64,000 nucleotides of DNA from Bacteroidota bacterium (GTDB lineage: Bacteria; Bacteroidota; Ignavibacteria; Kapaibacteriales; UBA2268). The DNA is taken from assembly GCA_004322215.1 (NCBI GenBank), contig SCSM01000044.1, positions 1-64,000 on the forward strand, read 5' to 3'. Of the stretch, positions 54,815 to 64,000 are shown piece after piece. A program made the position numbers and the translations under genes. The notes beneath the pieces were generated by a model. That model was not told the DNA's origin. It ran no database searches and was given only the letters and a program-made list of their open reading frames with translations. Position 1 is the first letter of the stretch, and each line of letters starts with the position of its first letter.

Positions 54815-56902
54815 TTATTTAAAAACAATGAATTTACCATAAAGATAAGAATTACCATCCACAATTCTGAAAAAATAGGTTCCATTCTGAAAATTTGAAA
54901 AATTGTATTCTATCTCATGCGCCCCTTCTTCATAAACTTGATTTGTTAATTCAGCAATTTCTGTTCCGGTTAAGTCAAAAACTTTTATAACTATTTTTGA
55001 ACTTTTAGCTATAAAATAACTGATTGTTCCTATGTAGTCAACCGGATTTGGATAAAAATTTAGCAATTGGTTTTTATCAATATTATCATTATCGTTAACT
55101 GAACTGTACTCTCCACCATTAGTAGTTTTGATTATCAAACCATCATCTCCAACAATATAGCCAACATCCTGACTACTAAAACTCATTGAATATAAACCCA
55201 ATTCACTTTGAAAGAATTGCTGGTTCCAATCTTTTCCCCTGTTTGTCGATTTAAAAATTGCACCCCTTCCTCCAATTATAAAACCCACAGAATCATTAAC
55301 AAACGTAATTTCAGATAATCGATAGTTAAATTTTTTAATTAATAACCAATTATCTCCACCATCTGTTGTTGATAGTAAAAATCCATCAACACCATTATCA
55401 CATACAACAAAACCTTCATTTATATTTAAGAAATAAACTGAATTCATCCAATATTTAATGTCATCACCAATATTTAAATACTTCCAACTTTCACCTCCAT
55501 CCGTTGTTTTACAAACGGTACCATCATCACCTACTGCAAAACCAATACTTGGGTTTATAAAAAAAATCGAATATAATTCCTGCCATGCTTTTTTGTCCGA
55601 GATATCTATCCAAGTGTTACCCCCATCAGTTGTTTTAAACAGCGTAGTTGAGCTACAAAGTGCATATCCAAAATTATCATTTAAAAATTTAATTAATTTT
55701 AGAGTGTAGCATTCATTATGTTGAACTTCCCATGACACTCCACCATTTGTTGTTTTATAATTCAAACCAAATCGACCTCCTAAAAAACAAGTAAGGGAAT
55801 TAATACAATATATTGAACTAAAATGATTCACTGTGCTTTTTGGTGTTTGATCTATCCAGGTAAAACCACCATCAGTAGTTTTTAATATATAATTATTAGT
55901 TGGCAAATAACAAGTATTAATGTCAATAGTTGAAACAGAATAAAAAGAAGGATTATACCATTTTTTTAATTTTTCCCATGTTTTACCCGAATCAGTCGTT
56001 TTATTAATAAATCCATATTGCCCAACTGCAATTCCATAACCATTCCTACCAAATTCGACAGATTCATTTGCATTTCTTAAAACAAAAGTCCATGTAACAC
56101 CTCCATCGGTAGTATTAATTATCTTCCCCGAATCACTGACCATAACACCATTATTTTCATCACTGAATGCAATGCTGTTAATTTTTTCATAAAATCTTGT
56201 ATATAATTTTAACCAGTTAGAGCCCCCATTTGTGGTTTTTAAAACGATTGCATCATCACCAACAGCAAAACCAACTGAATCATTTAGAAAGAATATCGAA
56301 TTTAGTTTTCCCATTGATTCATCTTCAAAAATTATTGAGGCATTATTTGAACCCTTAAATTCCAAAATTACTCCATAAAAACTACTGATATAACCTTTTT
56401 TATTTTCAGTAAAACATAGACTATACATGTTTGGTATACCTTGAAGCAACCATATTTGTTTTTGATTCCAGCTATTTCCCCGGTCATCAGTATATGCAAC
56501 CATTCCATAATCTCCGACAGCATAACAAATATCATCATTAAGAAAGCGAACTGAATTAAATTTTTTTCCAGAACTTAATTTTTCAAATTTCCAATTTTTT
56601 CCACCGTCAGATGAATATGCGACATAACCGGAATCACCAACAGCAACAATATCACCTTGACCTGAAATGTCTATTGAATTGAATCTTCTGTTAATCGGGA
56701 TATACATCATTTGCCAGGTTAAACCTTCATCAGTTGATTTCATTATAACACCAGCATGACCAACAGCATAAGTTACATTATTCTCTTTAATTCTGACTTC
56801 TTTTAGTTTATCACCCTGAAATAATGGATTGACCCAAGTCCATTCTGAATATAGAAATCCTGAAGAGATAATTAACGATAGAAGAGTAATCAGATGTTTC
56901 AT
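54815..56902 (-). CDS. Secreted BNR/Ycf48-repeat protein with T9SS sorting domain
   Basis: The 695-residue protein has a signal peptide (ITLLSLIISSGFLYS) and about thirteen KTTDGGxxW or KTTNGGxxW repeats, the BNR/Ycf48 motif of beta-propellers, with F-x-D-x-x-x-G-x-A/V-x-G between them (GFAVGDDGTVCKTTDGG and similar). Two propellers are likely. The last 80 residues (FYPNPVDYIGTISY to YGKFIVFK) are a type A T9SS sorting domain. The sequence suggests a secreted binding or sialidase-like fold without proven catalytic residues. The start is ATG 56902. Confidence 0.88.
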   Translation of the reverse strand: MKHLITLLSLIISSGFLYSEWTWVNPLFQGDKLKEVRIKENNVTYAVGHAGVIMKSTDEGLTWQMMYIPINRRFNSIDISGQGDIVAVGDSGYVAYSSDGGKNWKFEKLSSGKKFNSVRFLNDDICYAVGDYGMVAYTDDRGNSWNQKQIWLLQGIPNMYSLCFTENKKGYISSFYGVILEFKGSNNASIIFEDESMGKLNSIFFLNDSVGFAVGDDAIVLKTTNGGSNWLKLYTRFYEKINSIAFSDENNGVMVSDSGKIINTTDGGVTWTFVLRNANESVEFGRNGYGIAVGQYGFINKTTDSGKTWEKLKKWYNPSFYSVSTIDINTCYLPTNNYILKTTDGGFTWIDQTPKSTVNHFSSIYCINSLTCFLGGRFGLNYKTTNGGVSWEVQHNECYTLKLIKFLNDNFGYALCSSTTLFKTTDGGNTWIDISDKKAWQELYSIFFINPSIGFAVGDDGTVCKTTDGGESWKYLNIGDDIKYWMNSVYFLNINEGFVVCDNGVDGFLLSTTDGGDNWLLIKKFNYRLSEITFVNDSVGFIIGGRGAIFKSTNRGKDWNQQFFQSELGLYSMSFSSQDVGYIVGDDGLIIKTTNGGEYSSVNDNDNIDKNQLLNFYPNPVDYIGTISYFIAKSSKIVIKVFDLTGTEIAELTNQVYEEGAHEIEYNFSNFQNGTYFFRIVDGNSYLYGKFIVFK

Positions 56903-57099
56903 ATTAACACTTTCAAATAATTGAAATTATTAATATAAAATTAATTCTTATTTATTTGAAATGCAAATAATATTATCATACAAAAGAGTATATAATACGA
57001 AGTTAGATAGGATGAGTACCAATAAATTTAGTTCTCAATCTGAATAAAATTTTATTAGAAAATGAAAATTAACTTAAATAAAAATCAGAATTGAATAAA

Positions 57100-59433
57100 T
57101 TATTCCTTTATTTCATAATTCTCTTTACACTCCGGGCATTTCAGGTATTTCAACCAGTTGTCATCAACCTTTTTGAAATGTATTTCAATGTAATCATGTC
57201 CGCATTTTTCACATTTTTGATTGAACGGCTCATGGTTTGAAAGATAGTCGCAATCCGGATAGCGGGAGCATCCCCAGAACTTTTTTTTCGATTTGGGACT
57301 GAACCTTTCGAGAATTATTCCTTCTTTGCATTTCGGGCAACTGATGTTTGTCGAGATTGGCTTAGTTCCCTTACAGTTCGGATAATCTATGCATCCGTAG
57401 AATTTACCGAATTTACTTGTCCGAATGACCATTTGTTTTCCGCAAATATCACAGAATATACCTTCTGCAATTTCCGGCTCTGTTCTTTCCGCTTTTTCTT
57501 CTTTCGGGAGCGGTTTTGTGTTTTTACATTCGGGATAATTAGTGCAGCCGAGAAATCTTCCCCGGCGGCTGACTTTTATCTCCATAGGTGCGCCGCAAAC
57601 GTCGCAGATGATTTCTGGTATATCCGCATGCTCGTTTGCATGATGTAACGAATCTTTGAACGGTGTATAAAAATCATTCATTATTTCGAGATAAGATTTG
57701 GTTCCGTCAGCAACAAAGTCAAGTTCCTCTTCCATATCGGCTGTAAATTTAACATTGAATAAATCGGGAAAATTTGCAACAAGAATTTTGTTTACATCGA
57801 AACCGAGTTCTGTCGGAACGAATGACTTTTTATCCATATTGATATATTCACGGTCGAGCAAAGTGCTTACAATAGCTGCATAAGTGCTGGGTCTTCCGAT
57901 ACCGAGTTCATCGAGCTCTTTAACGAGACTTGCGGCATTGTAACGTGCAGGTGGCTTTGTCTGTGATTTAACCGATTCAACATCCTTTAAATTTAACTTC
58001 ATATCTTTTTTCAGATTTTTTGGTAATGTCGGTGTTTCTTTACCATTCCCATTACCATTCTTATCTTCCTTATCGTCTTCATAAACTGCAAGGTATCCCT
58101 TGAAAACAATTACGGAGCCGGTAATTCTGAACAAATAATCACCGCCTGAAATTTCAATCGAAGTTTGCTCATACACTGCCTCTTTCATCTGAGAAGCAAG
58201 AAATCGGTTATAAATCAATTCGTATAATGCAGCATGGTCTTTATCGAGTAATTTTTTTATTTCTGCAGGAGTATATTCAAGACTTGTCGGGCGAATTGCC
58301 TCGTGTGCATCCTGAACATTTTTCGACTTTGTAGTAAATACTGGTGCTGATTCAGGAAGGTAATCATTGCCGAATGTTTTTTGAATATGTTCTCTTGCTG
58401 CCTGCTGTGCTTCAGGGCTCAAGCGTACTGAGTCAGTCCTCATATAAGTAATCAAACCGACTTCGCCTTCCTTACCGAGTGAAACACCTTCATAAAGTTT
58501 TTGAGCGACAGACATTGTTTTCTTATTCGGAAATCCAAGCCGTCTCGATGCTTCCTGCTGTAAACTGCTTGTTGTAAAAGGTGCTGGAGCTTTCCTGTTT
58601 ACTTGTTTTTTTACAATATCACTGATGGTATAATTTTCTTTTTTAATATTCTCAATTAAATTTTTTGCATCTTCCTCGGAGCGAATGAAATTTAAAGCAG
58701 CAAGTTTTTCATCGAGTTGCTTTTGTGCTTCTTCATTTTCCGCTCTTGCCGAACCTTCAGGATTAACTAAACTTTTACCGTTGATTCCGACAAGTTTTGT
58801 TTTAAATGATTTTTTTCCGTCGGATGCAAATTCACCGAGTATTGTCCAGTAATCAATTGGTAGAAAATTCTGAATTTCATTTTCTAGTTTACATATTAAT
58901 CTCAAAGCAACAGACTGAACTCTGCCTGCTGACAATGATTTAGCGGTTTTATTAATCATTGCACGTGAAACAAATGGAGAAACCTGGTAACCGATTAACC
59001 GGTCCATCACCCTGCGGGCTTGCTGCGACATAAACAGATTCTCATCCAGTTCCCTCAATTCTTTCAATCCTTTTTCAACGCCGGTTTTAGTTATTTCATT
59101 GAAAAGAACTCTTTTTATATTTTGATTTTCATTCTTTACTTCTTCTGCGATATGCCATGCTATTGCTTCTCCTTCACGGTCGGGGTCGGTCGCAAGCAAA
59201 ACACTTTTTGCAGATTTGGAAAATTCCTTTAACTTCTTAATGACCTGGCTTTTGCCCCTGATAGCTGTATAAATCGGCTTAAAATCATGCTTGACGTCAA
59301 CACCAAGACGAAATGAAATAAGGTCTTTAATATGTCCAACGGATGCTTCGACAATATAATTTTTACCTAAATATTTATTTATGGTTTTTGCTTTCGCAGG
59401 TGATTCTACTATTACAAGTGTTTTATCTGACAT
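57100..59433 (-). CDS. topA: DNA topoisomerase I (type IA) with four zinc fingers
   Basis: The 777-residue protein relaxes negative supercoils by cutting one strand. It starts with the TOPRIM domain (LVIVESPAKAKTINKYLG, then ATDPDREGEAIAWHIA), has the active-site Tyr in LITYMRTDS near residue 329, and ends with four C4-type zinc ribbons (for example CDVCGAPMEIKVSRRGR and CDICGKQMVIRTSKFGK) from about residue 608. Length and order match bacterial TopA with an extended Zn tail. The start is ATG 59433. It is a single gene with unrelated neighbours. Confidence 0.96.
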   Translation of the reverse strand: MSDKTLVIVESPAKAKTINKYLGKNYIVEASVGHIKDLISFRLGVDVKHDFKPIYTAIRGKSQVIKKLKEFSKSAKSVLLATDPDREGEAIAWHIAEEVKNENQNIKRVLFNEITKTGVEKGLKELRELDENLFMSQQARRVMDRLIGYQVSPFVSRAMINKTAKSLSAGRVQSVALRLICKLENEIQNFLPIDYWTILGEFASDGKKSFKTKLVGINGKSLVNPEGSARAENEEAQKQLDEKLAALNFIRSEEDAKNLIENIKKENYTISDIVKKQVNRKAPAPFTTSSLQQEASRRLGFPNKKTMSVAQKLYEGVSLGKEGEVGLITYMRTDSVRLSPEAQQAAREHIQKTFGNDYLPESAPVFTTKSKNVQDAHEAIRPTSLEYTPAEIKKLLDKDHAALYELIYNRFLASQMKEAVYEQTSIEISGGDYLFRITGSVIVFKGYLAVYEDDKEDKNGNGNGKETPTLPKNLKKDMKLNLKDVESVKSQTKPPARYNAASLVKELDELGIGRPSTYAAIVSTLLDREYINMDKKSFVPTELGFDVNKILVANFPDLFNVKFTADMEEELDFVADGTKSYLEIMNDFYTPFKDSLHHANEHADIPEIICDVCGAPMEIKVSRRGRFLGCTNYPECKNTKPLPKEEKAERTEPEIAEGIFCDICGKQMVIRTSKFGKFYGCIDYPNCKGTKPISTNISCPKCKEGIILERFSPKSKKKFWGCSRYPDCDYLSNHEPFNQKCEKCGHDYIEIHFKKVDDNWLKYLKCPECKENYEIKE

Positions 59434-59575
59434 CTTATTCTCCGAACTTCATAAATTTCAATTTTGAAAAAAAACGAATTGCAAATATACAAAAGTTATC
59501 TTTTTAAAAGAGACTTTTCACGATTTTGTATTACGTTAAATGCTGAAAACGTGATTGAGAAATTTTTATTTCTTT

Positions 59576-61237
59576 TCAGGTTTGATTTCCCGGAATTGTA
59601 AAATTAAATATACTCCCCTTACCTTTTTCACTTTGTACCCAAATCCTGCCGCCATTTTTTTCAACAAAATCTTTGCATATCAAAAGTCCTAATCCTGTGC
59701 CTTTTTCGTCGTTTGTCCCTGCAGTTGATTGCCTCACATCCACTCTGAATAATTTATCGGAATCTGATTTATCCATACCAACACCGCTATCAGTTACAGA
59801 TAATTTAATAAATTTTTCTTCATCATTGTCGGGAAAATCGACAGATAAAATTACTGAGCCCCCTTGTTTTGTATATTTAAGTGCATTTGAAATCAGGTTT
59901 CTGATTACAGTCGAAATCATATAGTAATCGGCATAAACAAAAGTATTTTCTTTAATCTCAATATGTAGTTCAATCCCTTTATTCTGTGCTGTAATTGACA
60001 ACAGGTTTAATGTTTCAACTGCTGTTTGATGCAAATCAAATCTTATCTTATTTATTTCTATTTTATCACTTTGACTTCTTGCCCAGGTCAAAAGGTTTTC
60101 TAATAATTGCAGTAAATTCCTCGAATTTATTTTTATATTTTCGATTAATTCCTTCTTTTCGTTTTCATCAAACGATTCCCAACTCGATGATAAAACTTCC
60201 GCTGTCATTATAAATGTTGCTAATGGATTTTTCAAATCATGCGCAATTATCGAGAAGAACTTATCCTTTGCATTATTCAATTCCTTGAACATTGCTTCAG
60301 AACGAATCAATTCTTTTTCAGCTTTCCTCTTTTCGGTTACATCTTCGACTATTCCTTCATAATAAATAATTTTTCCAAATTTATCTCTTACGCACCTTGC
60401 AAATTCATTAACAAATACCTCTGTATTATCTTTCCTTTTATATGAACTATTATAATTTATTACCTCGCCTGAACTTTCGATTGTATCTTTAAATATTTTC
60501 CTTTTTTCCAATGTCTCAAAGCCCTCTTTTTCCAGATTGATTTTGTGTAATTCTTCAAAAGATACAAATCCAAGCATAGAAATTAGATATGGATTTGCAT
60601 ACAGAATCTGACCATCAGGCGTTGTTCTATATATTCCGATTGGTACATTTTCCATGAATTGTCTCAGGTTTTCTTCGCTTTCGGCAAGAGCTTTCTCGAT
60701 TTCAACTCTTTTGCTTATATCATTTATCAAACCGGTTACATACCTGACACCTTTTATTAAGATTGACGATATTGATAATTCGATTGGGAATACTCTACTA
60801 TTTTTGTCTATTGCAATCAACTCTACAGTATTACCAGCGATAGAACTTTTTTCTGATTGCTTCAATGCTGTCATCAATTCCGAATATTCACTCATTTTCT
60901 CTCCGGGAACAATAAGTGAAAAAATATTTTGATTTGTTGCTTCTTCTTTTTCAAAACCGAAAATTCTTTCTGCGGCTTGATTCCAAAATAAAACTATATT
61001 ATCATCATTAATTATTATGAACGCACTCCTCGTTGTATCTGTTACGATTCTTAATCTTTCTTCAGATTCTTTTAAAGAATTTTCAGCTTCTTCCCTGAAT
61101 CTTATTTCATTTTTTAATTTATCATTTATTTTTTTTTGCTGTGCCATTACAAAATATGAAATTATGGCAGCAAGTAATGTACTGAAGATAATTGTTATTA
61201 TATGAGATTCCCATAGAATTAATTTCGGAAAAATCAT
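59576..61237 (-). CDS. PAS sensor histidine kinase, membrane-anchored
   Basis: The 553-residue protein has one clear membrane helix in the annotated form (ITIIFSTLLAAIISYFVM, residues 14-31), then two PAS domains (about 65-180 and 185-305), HisKA with FFSIIAHDLKNPLATFI, and a complete HATPase domain (RNLISNALKYT, VTDSGVGMDKS, GTGLGLLICKDFVEKNGG). It is a complete kinase. The frame stays open 96 bases upstream of ATG 61237 without ATG, GTG or TTG, and that stretch encodes a further hydrophobic helix, so the true start may be an ATT at 61324. A partner regulator is not adjacent. Confidence 0.9.
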   Translation of the reverse strand: MIFPKLILWESHIITIIFSTLLAAIISYFVMAQQKKINDKLKNEIRFREEAENSLKESEERLRIVTDTTRSAFIIINDDNIVLFWNQAAERIFGFEKEEATNQNIFSLIVPGEKMSEYSELMTALKQSEKSSIAGNTVELIAIDKNSRVFPIELSISSILIKGVRYVTGLINDISKRVEIEKALAESEENLRQFMENVPIGIYRTTPDGQILYANPYLISMLGFVSFEELHKINLEKEGFETLEKRKIFKDTIESSGEVINYNSSYKRKDNTEVFVNEFARCVRDKFGKIIYYEGIVEDVTEKRKAEKELIRSEAMFKELNNAKDKFFSIIAHDLKNPLATFIMTAEVLSSSWESFDENEKKELIENIKINSRNLLQLLENLLTWARSQSDKIEINKIRFDLHQTAVETLNLLSITAQNKGIELHIEIKENTFVYADYYMISTVIRNLISNALKYTKQGGSVILSVDFPDNDEEKFIKLSVTDSGVGMDKSDSDKLFRVDVRQSTAGTNDEKGTGLGLLICKDFVEKNGGRIWVQSEKGKGSIFNFTIPGNQT

Positions 61238-61419
61238 ACTCTTAACGAATTCAAATACGGTTATGATTACACAAAATCCGAGGATTTTAAGTAGAAGTGA
61301 CTTTATGTCATTTGCAGATATAATGACAAACCTCTATGCTAAACAAAATTTTATCAAACAATAAATTAAAAATAATAAATCCATTTTTCAAGGTATTTAA
61401 TCCCTTATATATTTTCAAT

Positions 61420-62523
61420 CTATCTGACAATAACTAATTTATTTGATTTCACAACTGATTGAGTTGAAAATTGGTATTCATAAATACCAACAGGTAAACT
61501 CCCAAGATTAAACTGAGGCCTGTTTTCGCCTTGTTTAAAATCAGCATTTTCAAGTAATGTAAGCATCAGATTCCCATTTAAGTCAAAAATTCTAAGTGAA
61601 ACTTTTGAATCGTTCTCTAATCTAAATGGGATTGTTGTTAAATCATCTGTAGGATTCGGACAAACAGGCAAGAGTACAATACATCCGCATGTATCCTGAT
61701 TGATTTCGACATTAGTTACCGGTTGCCCGTCCCATCCGGCAAGACGTGCAAGAAGCCACCAAACGGCATTGCCCTTAAGCTTGCAATTCAAGGGGTGAGA
61801 CATCATACAATCACACTCTTCGCACTCGAATGGATTTCTCGAACACCACTCTTCTGCCCAATTGCGTACCTCATCACCAATCTTGTAACGGCAGGCATCA
61901 TCGCCGCTTTTATCGAGATAATAGTTTCCATCAGGGTCATAGCTTTCGATATCGGCAAAGTCATATAGTATTTTCCCGTTCTGTTTGCAGTATTTTCTTA
62001 TTATTTCATTTCTGACATTAACATTTCCATTAACTCCGGTTCCATTTAAATGCGCTGTCATATAAATGAATTTTACTTTTGGGTATTCATTTTCAAGGTC
62101 ATTTAAAATTTGGCAATAAGTATTGATTATTGAAGTATCCATATCGAAAACACAGCACCAGGACCACATAATGATATTTACACCAGAATTAGAATCGAGA
62201 TGCTGCCTGATTTCATTAGCAAATTCAGGATTCGATAAATCTTTCCAGAAAACTGTATCATTAATTAATAATGAGCCCTGCCCCATATTAAAAGCAAAAA
62301 TGTTATTTTTACTTCTTAAAAGTTCCATTCCGGCAATCAATTCATTTCCATGTGCGGTTGTACCATAAGCAATATTAAAGGATTGTCTTGCAGAGTCAAT
62401 ATACTTTACAGGAACTTTATTTATCCTGCATGAATTATGGTCGGCTATTATTGCCTGTTTTTGTGCAAACACTCCTTCTAATGTAAAATTTATTATAATC
62501 AGTAATAGTATTATATTTTTCAT
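61420..62523 (-). CDS. Secreted protein with T9SS sorting domain, SGNH-like (tentative)
   Basis: The 367-residue protein has a signal peptide (IILLLIIINFTLEGVFAQ) and a globular part with ADHNSCRINKVPVKYIDSA, WSWCCVFDMDTS, YMTAHLNGTG and several cysteines (EECDCMMSHPLNCK), which suggests an SGNH-like or other hydrolase; the typical GDSL motif is not visible. The C-terminus PVCPNPTDDLTTIPF to KSNKLVIVR is a type A T9SS sorting domain. It should be secreted. The start is ATG 62523. Confidence 0.72.
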   Translation of the reverse strand: MKNIILLLIIINFTLEGVFAQKQAIIADHNSCRINKVPVKYIDSARQSFNIAYGTTAHGNELIAGMELLRSKNNIFAFNMGQGSLLINDTVFWKDLSNPEFANEIRQHLDSNSGVNIIMWSWCCVFDMDTSIINTYCQILNDLENEYPKVKFIYMTAHLNGTGVNGNVNVRNEIIRKYCKQNGKILYDFADIESYDPDGNYYLDKSGDDACRYKIGDEVRNWAEEWCSRNPFECEECDCMMSHPLNCKLKGNAVWWLLARLAGWDGQPVTNVEINQDTCGCIVLLPVCPNPTDDLTTIPFRLENDSKVSLRIFDLNGNLMLTLLENADFKQGENRPQFNLGSLPVGIYEYQFSTQSVVKSNKLVIVR

Positions 62524-62754
62524 TTACTTCAACTCCAAAAAATTAGTTTTATCTAACATCTAAAAATATGGAATTTCAGCGATTAAATCAATAATAAAAA
62601 TTATTAAAGTATATATTTTACCAGTGAAAAAAATTAATTTCCCATAATTGAATTAAATTTTCAACTACTTTAAAGTCATTGTTTATTAATTGAAATACCG
62701 ATATATTTGTATTCTTTGATTTTACGCAAATAATAAATATTAGATAATTTCAGC

Positions 62755-62760
62755 GGAGGA
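62755..62760 (+). promoter_or_regulatory. Ribosome binding site deciding the secD TTG start
   Basis: ggagga lies seven bases before TTG 62768 and is one of the stronger Shine-Dalgarno sequences in the window; no ATG is near in this frame. Confidence 0.75.
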
Positions 62761-62767
62761 GTTTTAA

Positions 62768-64000
62768 TTGAAAAAGTACTTTGGAAAAATATTGATTATA
62801 GGCATTCCTATAATCGCTGCTTTTATTCTTCTTTATCCCACTTATGACGCTTCAAAGCTCGAAGAAAAAAAGCAGGAAGTATATAACAGAGCAAAAAAAG
62901 ATACATCAGCCACAGATTCACTTACTCGTCTCGAAAGATTTGAGGATAAATACGGCAAAGACCTTGAATCTGCAAAAAATAAAAGATTGAAACTCGGTTT
63001 GGACCTTCGCGGAGGAATGTATGTTACTCTCGAATGTGATATTGTAAAACTAATCGAAGAATCTGCACAAAGGGAAACTGTCGATGACATTTTCAACGAG
63101 GTAATCGATAAGACCAGGCAGGATGCTAAGATGAGCGATGAGTCTGTGATAGATATTTTCCTGAATAATTTTAATAAGATTGCTCGTCCGAGAGGTAAAT
63201 CTTTGATTTCCTATTTTGATATTGGTGATTTACGTGAAGCTTCGGAAGATAAAATCGTAGAACGCCTAAAAAACAACGCTGAAAATGCAATTGACCAGGC
63301 ACAGGAAGTAATCAGGCAAAGAATTGACAAATACGGTATTTCGGAACCGACAATACAAAAACAGGGCTCCCGAAGAATTATGCTTGAGTTACCTGGAGTC
63401 AATAACGAAATTGAAATGAGAAAACTTCTCCAAACAACTGCTCGTCTTGAATTTAATCTCGTAAAAAATAATAAGGAAATCGTTAAAACTTTTGCCAGGA
63501 TTGATAAACTTTTAAGTGATAAAACTAAAAGAGCAAAAGGACTCTTACCTGATACATTGTCCGAATCTTCAAACACTATATCAAAAGATACTGCAATCGC
63601 CTCAACTAAAGATATTTCCAAAGCCAAAAAAGAGTCTATTGCAAAGAATAAAAAGAAAAGTCAAAAAGATGTGAAAACTGAAGTTAAGGATACTGCCGCA
63701 GCAATCGCAACCGACACTGCAAAGAAAGCTACTGACACGTCTGACCCTTATGCCGGATTATCCGAAGAGGAAAAAAGCAAACGATATTATGAAGACCATC
63801 CCTTTACGACATTGTTTCAAACCTATTATGTAACTGATGACGGAAGAGGAGGCAGGTCACAGCCGATTGCTTATTCATTGCCATTAGACCAGTATCCCGA
63901 AGGTGAATATAACTTTGTAATTCCCGATCAAACTTTAAAGAAATTTAATAATATAATGGCAAGACCGGAGGTTAAAGCTTTAATTCCTTATGACCTGAAA
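62768..64000 (+). CDS. secD: Protein translocase subunit SecD (N-terminal part, cut by window edge)
   Basis: The frame runs 411 codons to the right edge without a stop. It starts at TTG 62768, has an N-terminal membrane helix (ILIIGIPIIAAFILLYP) and the SecD family motif LGLDLRGGMYV near residue 80, followed by IRQRIDKYGISEPTIQKQG (the P1 domain). SecD, with SecF, uses the proton motive force to pull exported proteins across the inner membrane. Within the periplasmic region about residues 240-335 form a Lys/Asp/Thr/Ser-rich low-complexity insert (TKDISKAKKESIAKNKKKSQ and ATDTAKKATDTSD) not expected in E. coli SecD. It is partial. Confidence 0.93.
   Translation, partial: MKKYFGKILIIGIPIIAAFILLYPTYDASKLEEKKQEVYNRAKKDTSATDSLTRLERFEDKYGKDLESAKNKRLKLGLDLRGGMYVTLECDIVKLIEESAQRETVDDIFNEVIDKTRQDAKMSDESVIDIFLNNFNKIARPRGKSLISYFDIGDLREASEDKIVERLKNNAENAIDQAQEVIRQRIDKYGISEPTIQKQGSRRIMLELPGVNNEIEMRKLLQTTARLEFNLVKNNKEIVKTFARIDKLLSDKTKRAKGLLPDTLSESSNTISKDTAIASTKDISKAKKESIAKNKKKSQKDVKTEVKDTAAAIATDTAKKATDTSDPYAGLSEEEKSKRYYEDHPFTTLFQTYYVTDDGRGGRSQPIAYSLPLDQYPEGEYNFVIPDQTLKKFNNIMARPEVKALIPYDLK

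Overview
The window is AT-rich, densely coding DNA of a Gram-negative bacterium, most likely from the Bacteroidota/Chlorobiota/Ignavibacteriota group (an Ignavibacteria- or Kapabacteria-like lineage). The main reasons are five secreted proteins with C-terminal type IX secretion (T9SS) sorting domains, an LptE-type LPS-assembly lipoprotein, an OmpA-family protein, MurB, GEVED and dockerin-like domains, and many genes with weak or no Shine-Dalgarno sequence. One perfect sigma-28 promoter suggests that the organism carries flagellar regulation. This placement is inference; no rRNA or tRNA is present.

Layout. 1-9.6 kb (+ strand, housekeeping): end of an unidentified gene, a membrane GAF/degenerate-GGDEF protein, RNase R, riboflavin synthase, class II fumarase followed by a terminator, MurB, a small nucleotidyltransferase and a MEMO1-family protein. 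9.7-16 kb (- strand): a TPR protein, a small membrane protein, a CHASE-PAS histidine kinase-like protein with a degenerate ATPase region, a stand-alone receiver and an OmpA-family protein. 16-36.8 kb (- strand): a locus of exported proteins, namely a WD40 protein with a T9SS tail, a second T9SS protein, a dockerin-bearing protein, a 739-residue secreted protein, a giant 3591-residue modular protein, and a protein with tail-fibre-like repeats and a C1q-like end. 37-44 kb: a LuxR-type response regulator, glutamine-dependent NAD synthetase, a four-PAS histidine kinase and a GT4 glycosyltransferase. 43.9-45.9 kb (+): a SAM methyltransferase, a 73-residue protein behind a perfect sigma-28 promoter, and an FkbM methyltransferase. 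45.9-51 kb (-): an AAA/TPR ATPase, a T9SS protein and a thiolase. 51.2-54.8 kb (+): an MBL-fold hydrolase with a palindromic element inside its reading frame, LptE, a GT2 glycosyltransferase and a probable envelope protein. 54.8-62.5 kb (-): a BNR/Ycf48-repeat T9SS protein, topoisomerase I, a PAS histidine kinase and another T9SS protein. 62.8-64 kb (+): the start of secD, cut by the window edge.

The most unusual part is the 14.6-36.8 kb cell-surface locus. The giant protein is built from six long repeats and a terminal partial one. Each repeat opens with a G8-like 'NGNW..TW' segment and carries a diverged 'GHVDG..R..P..FPVG' segment. It shares its last six residues (VIEIGE) with the neighbouring 739-residue protein, and neither ends in a recognisable T9SS tail. 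With the dockerin-bearing protein, the C1q-like protein, the T9SS proteins and OmpA nearby, the locus could encode an extracellular matrix or surface structure; this is a hypothesis. No intergenic gap exceeds 300 bases. I saw no tRNA, rRNA, CRISPR array, insertion sequence or phage.
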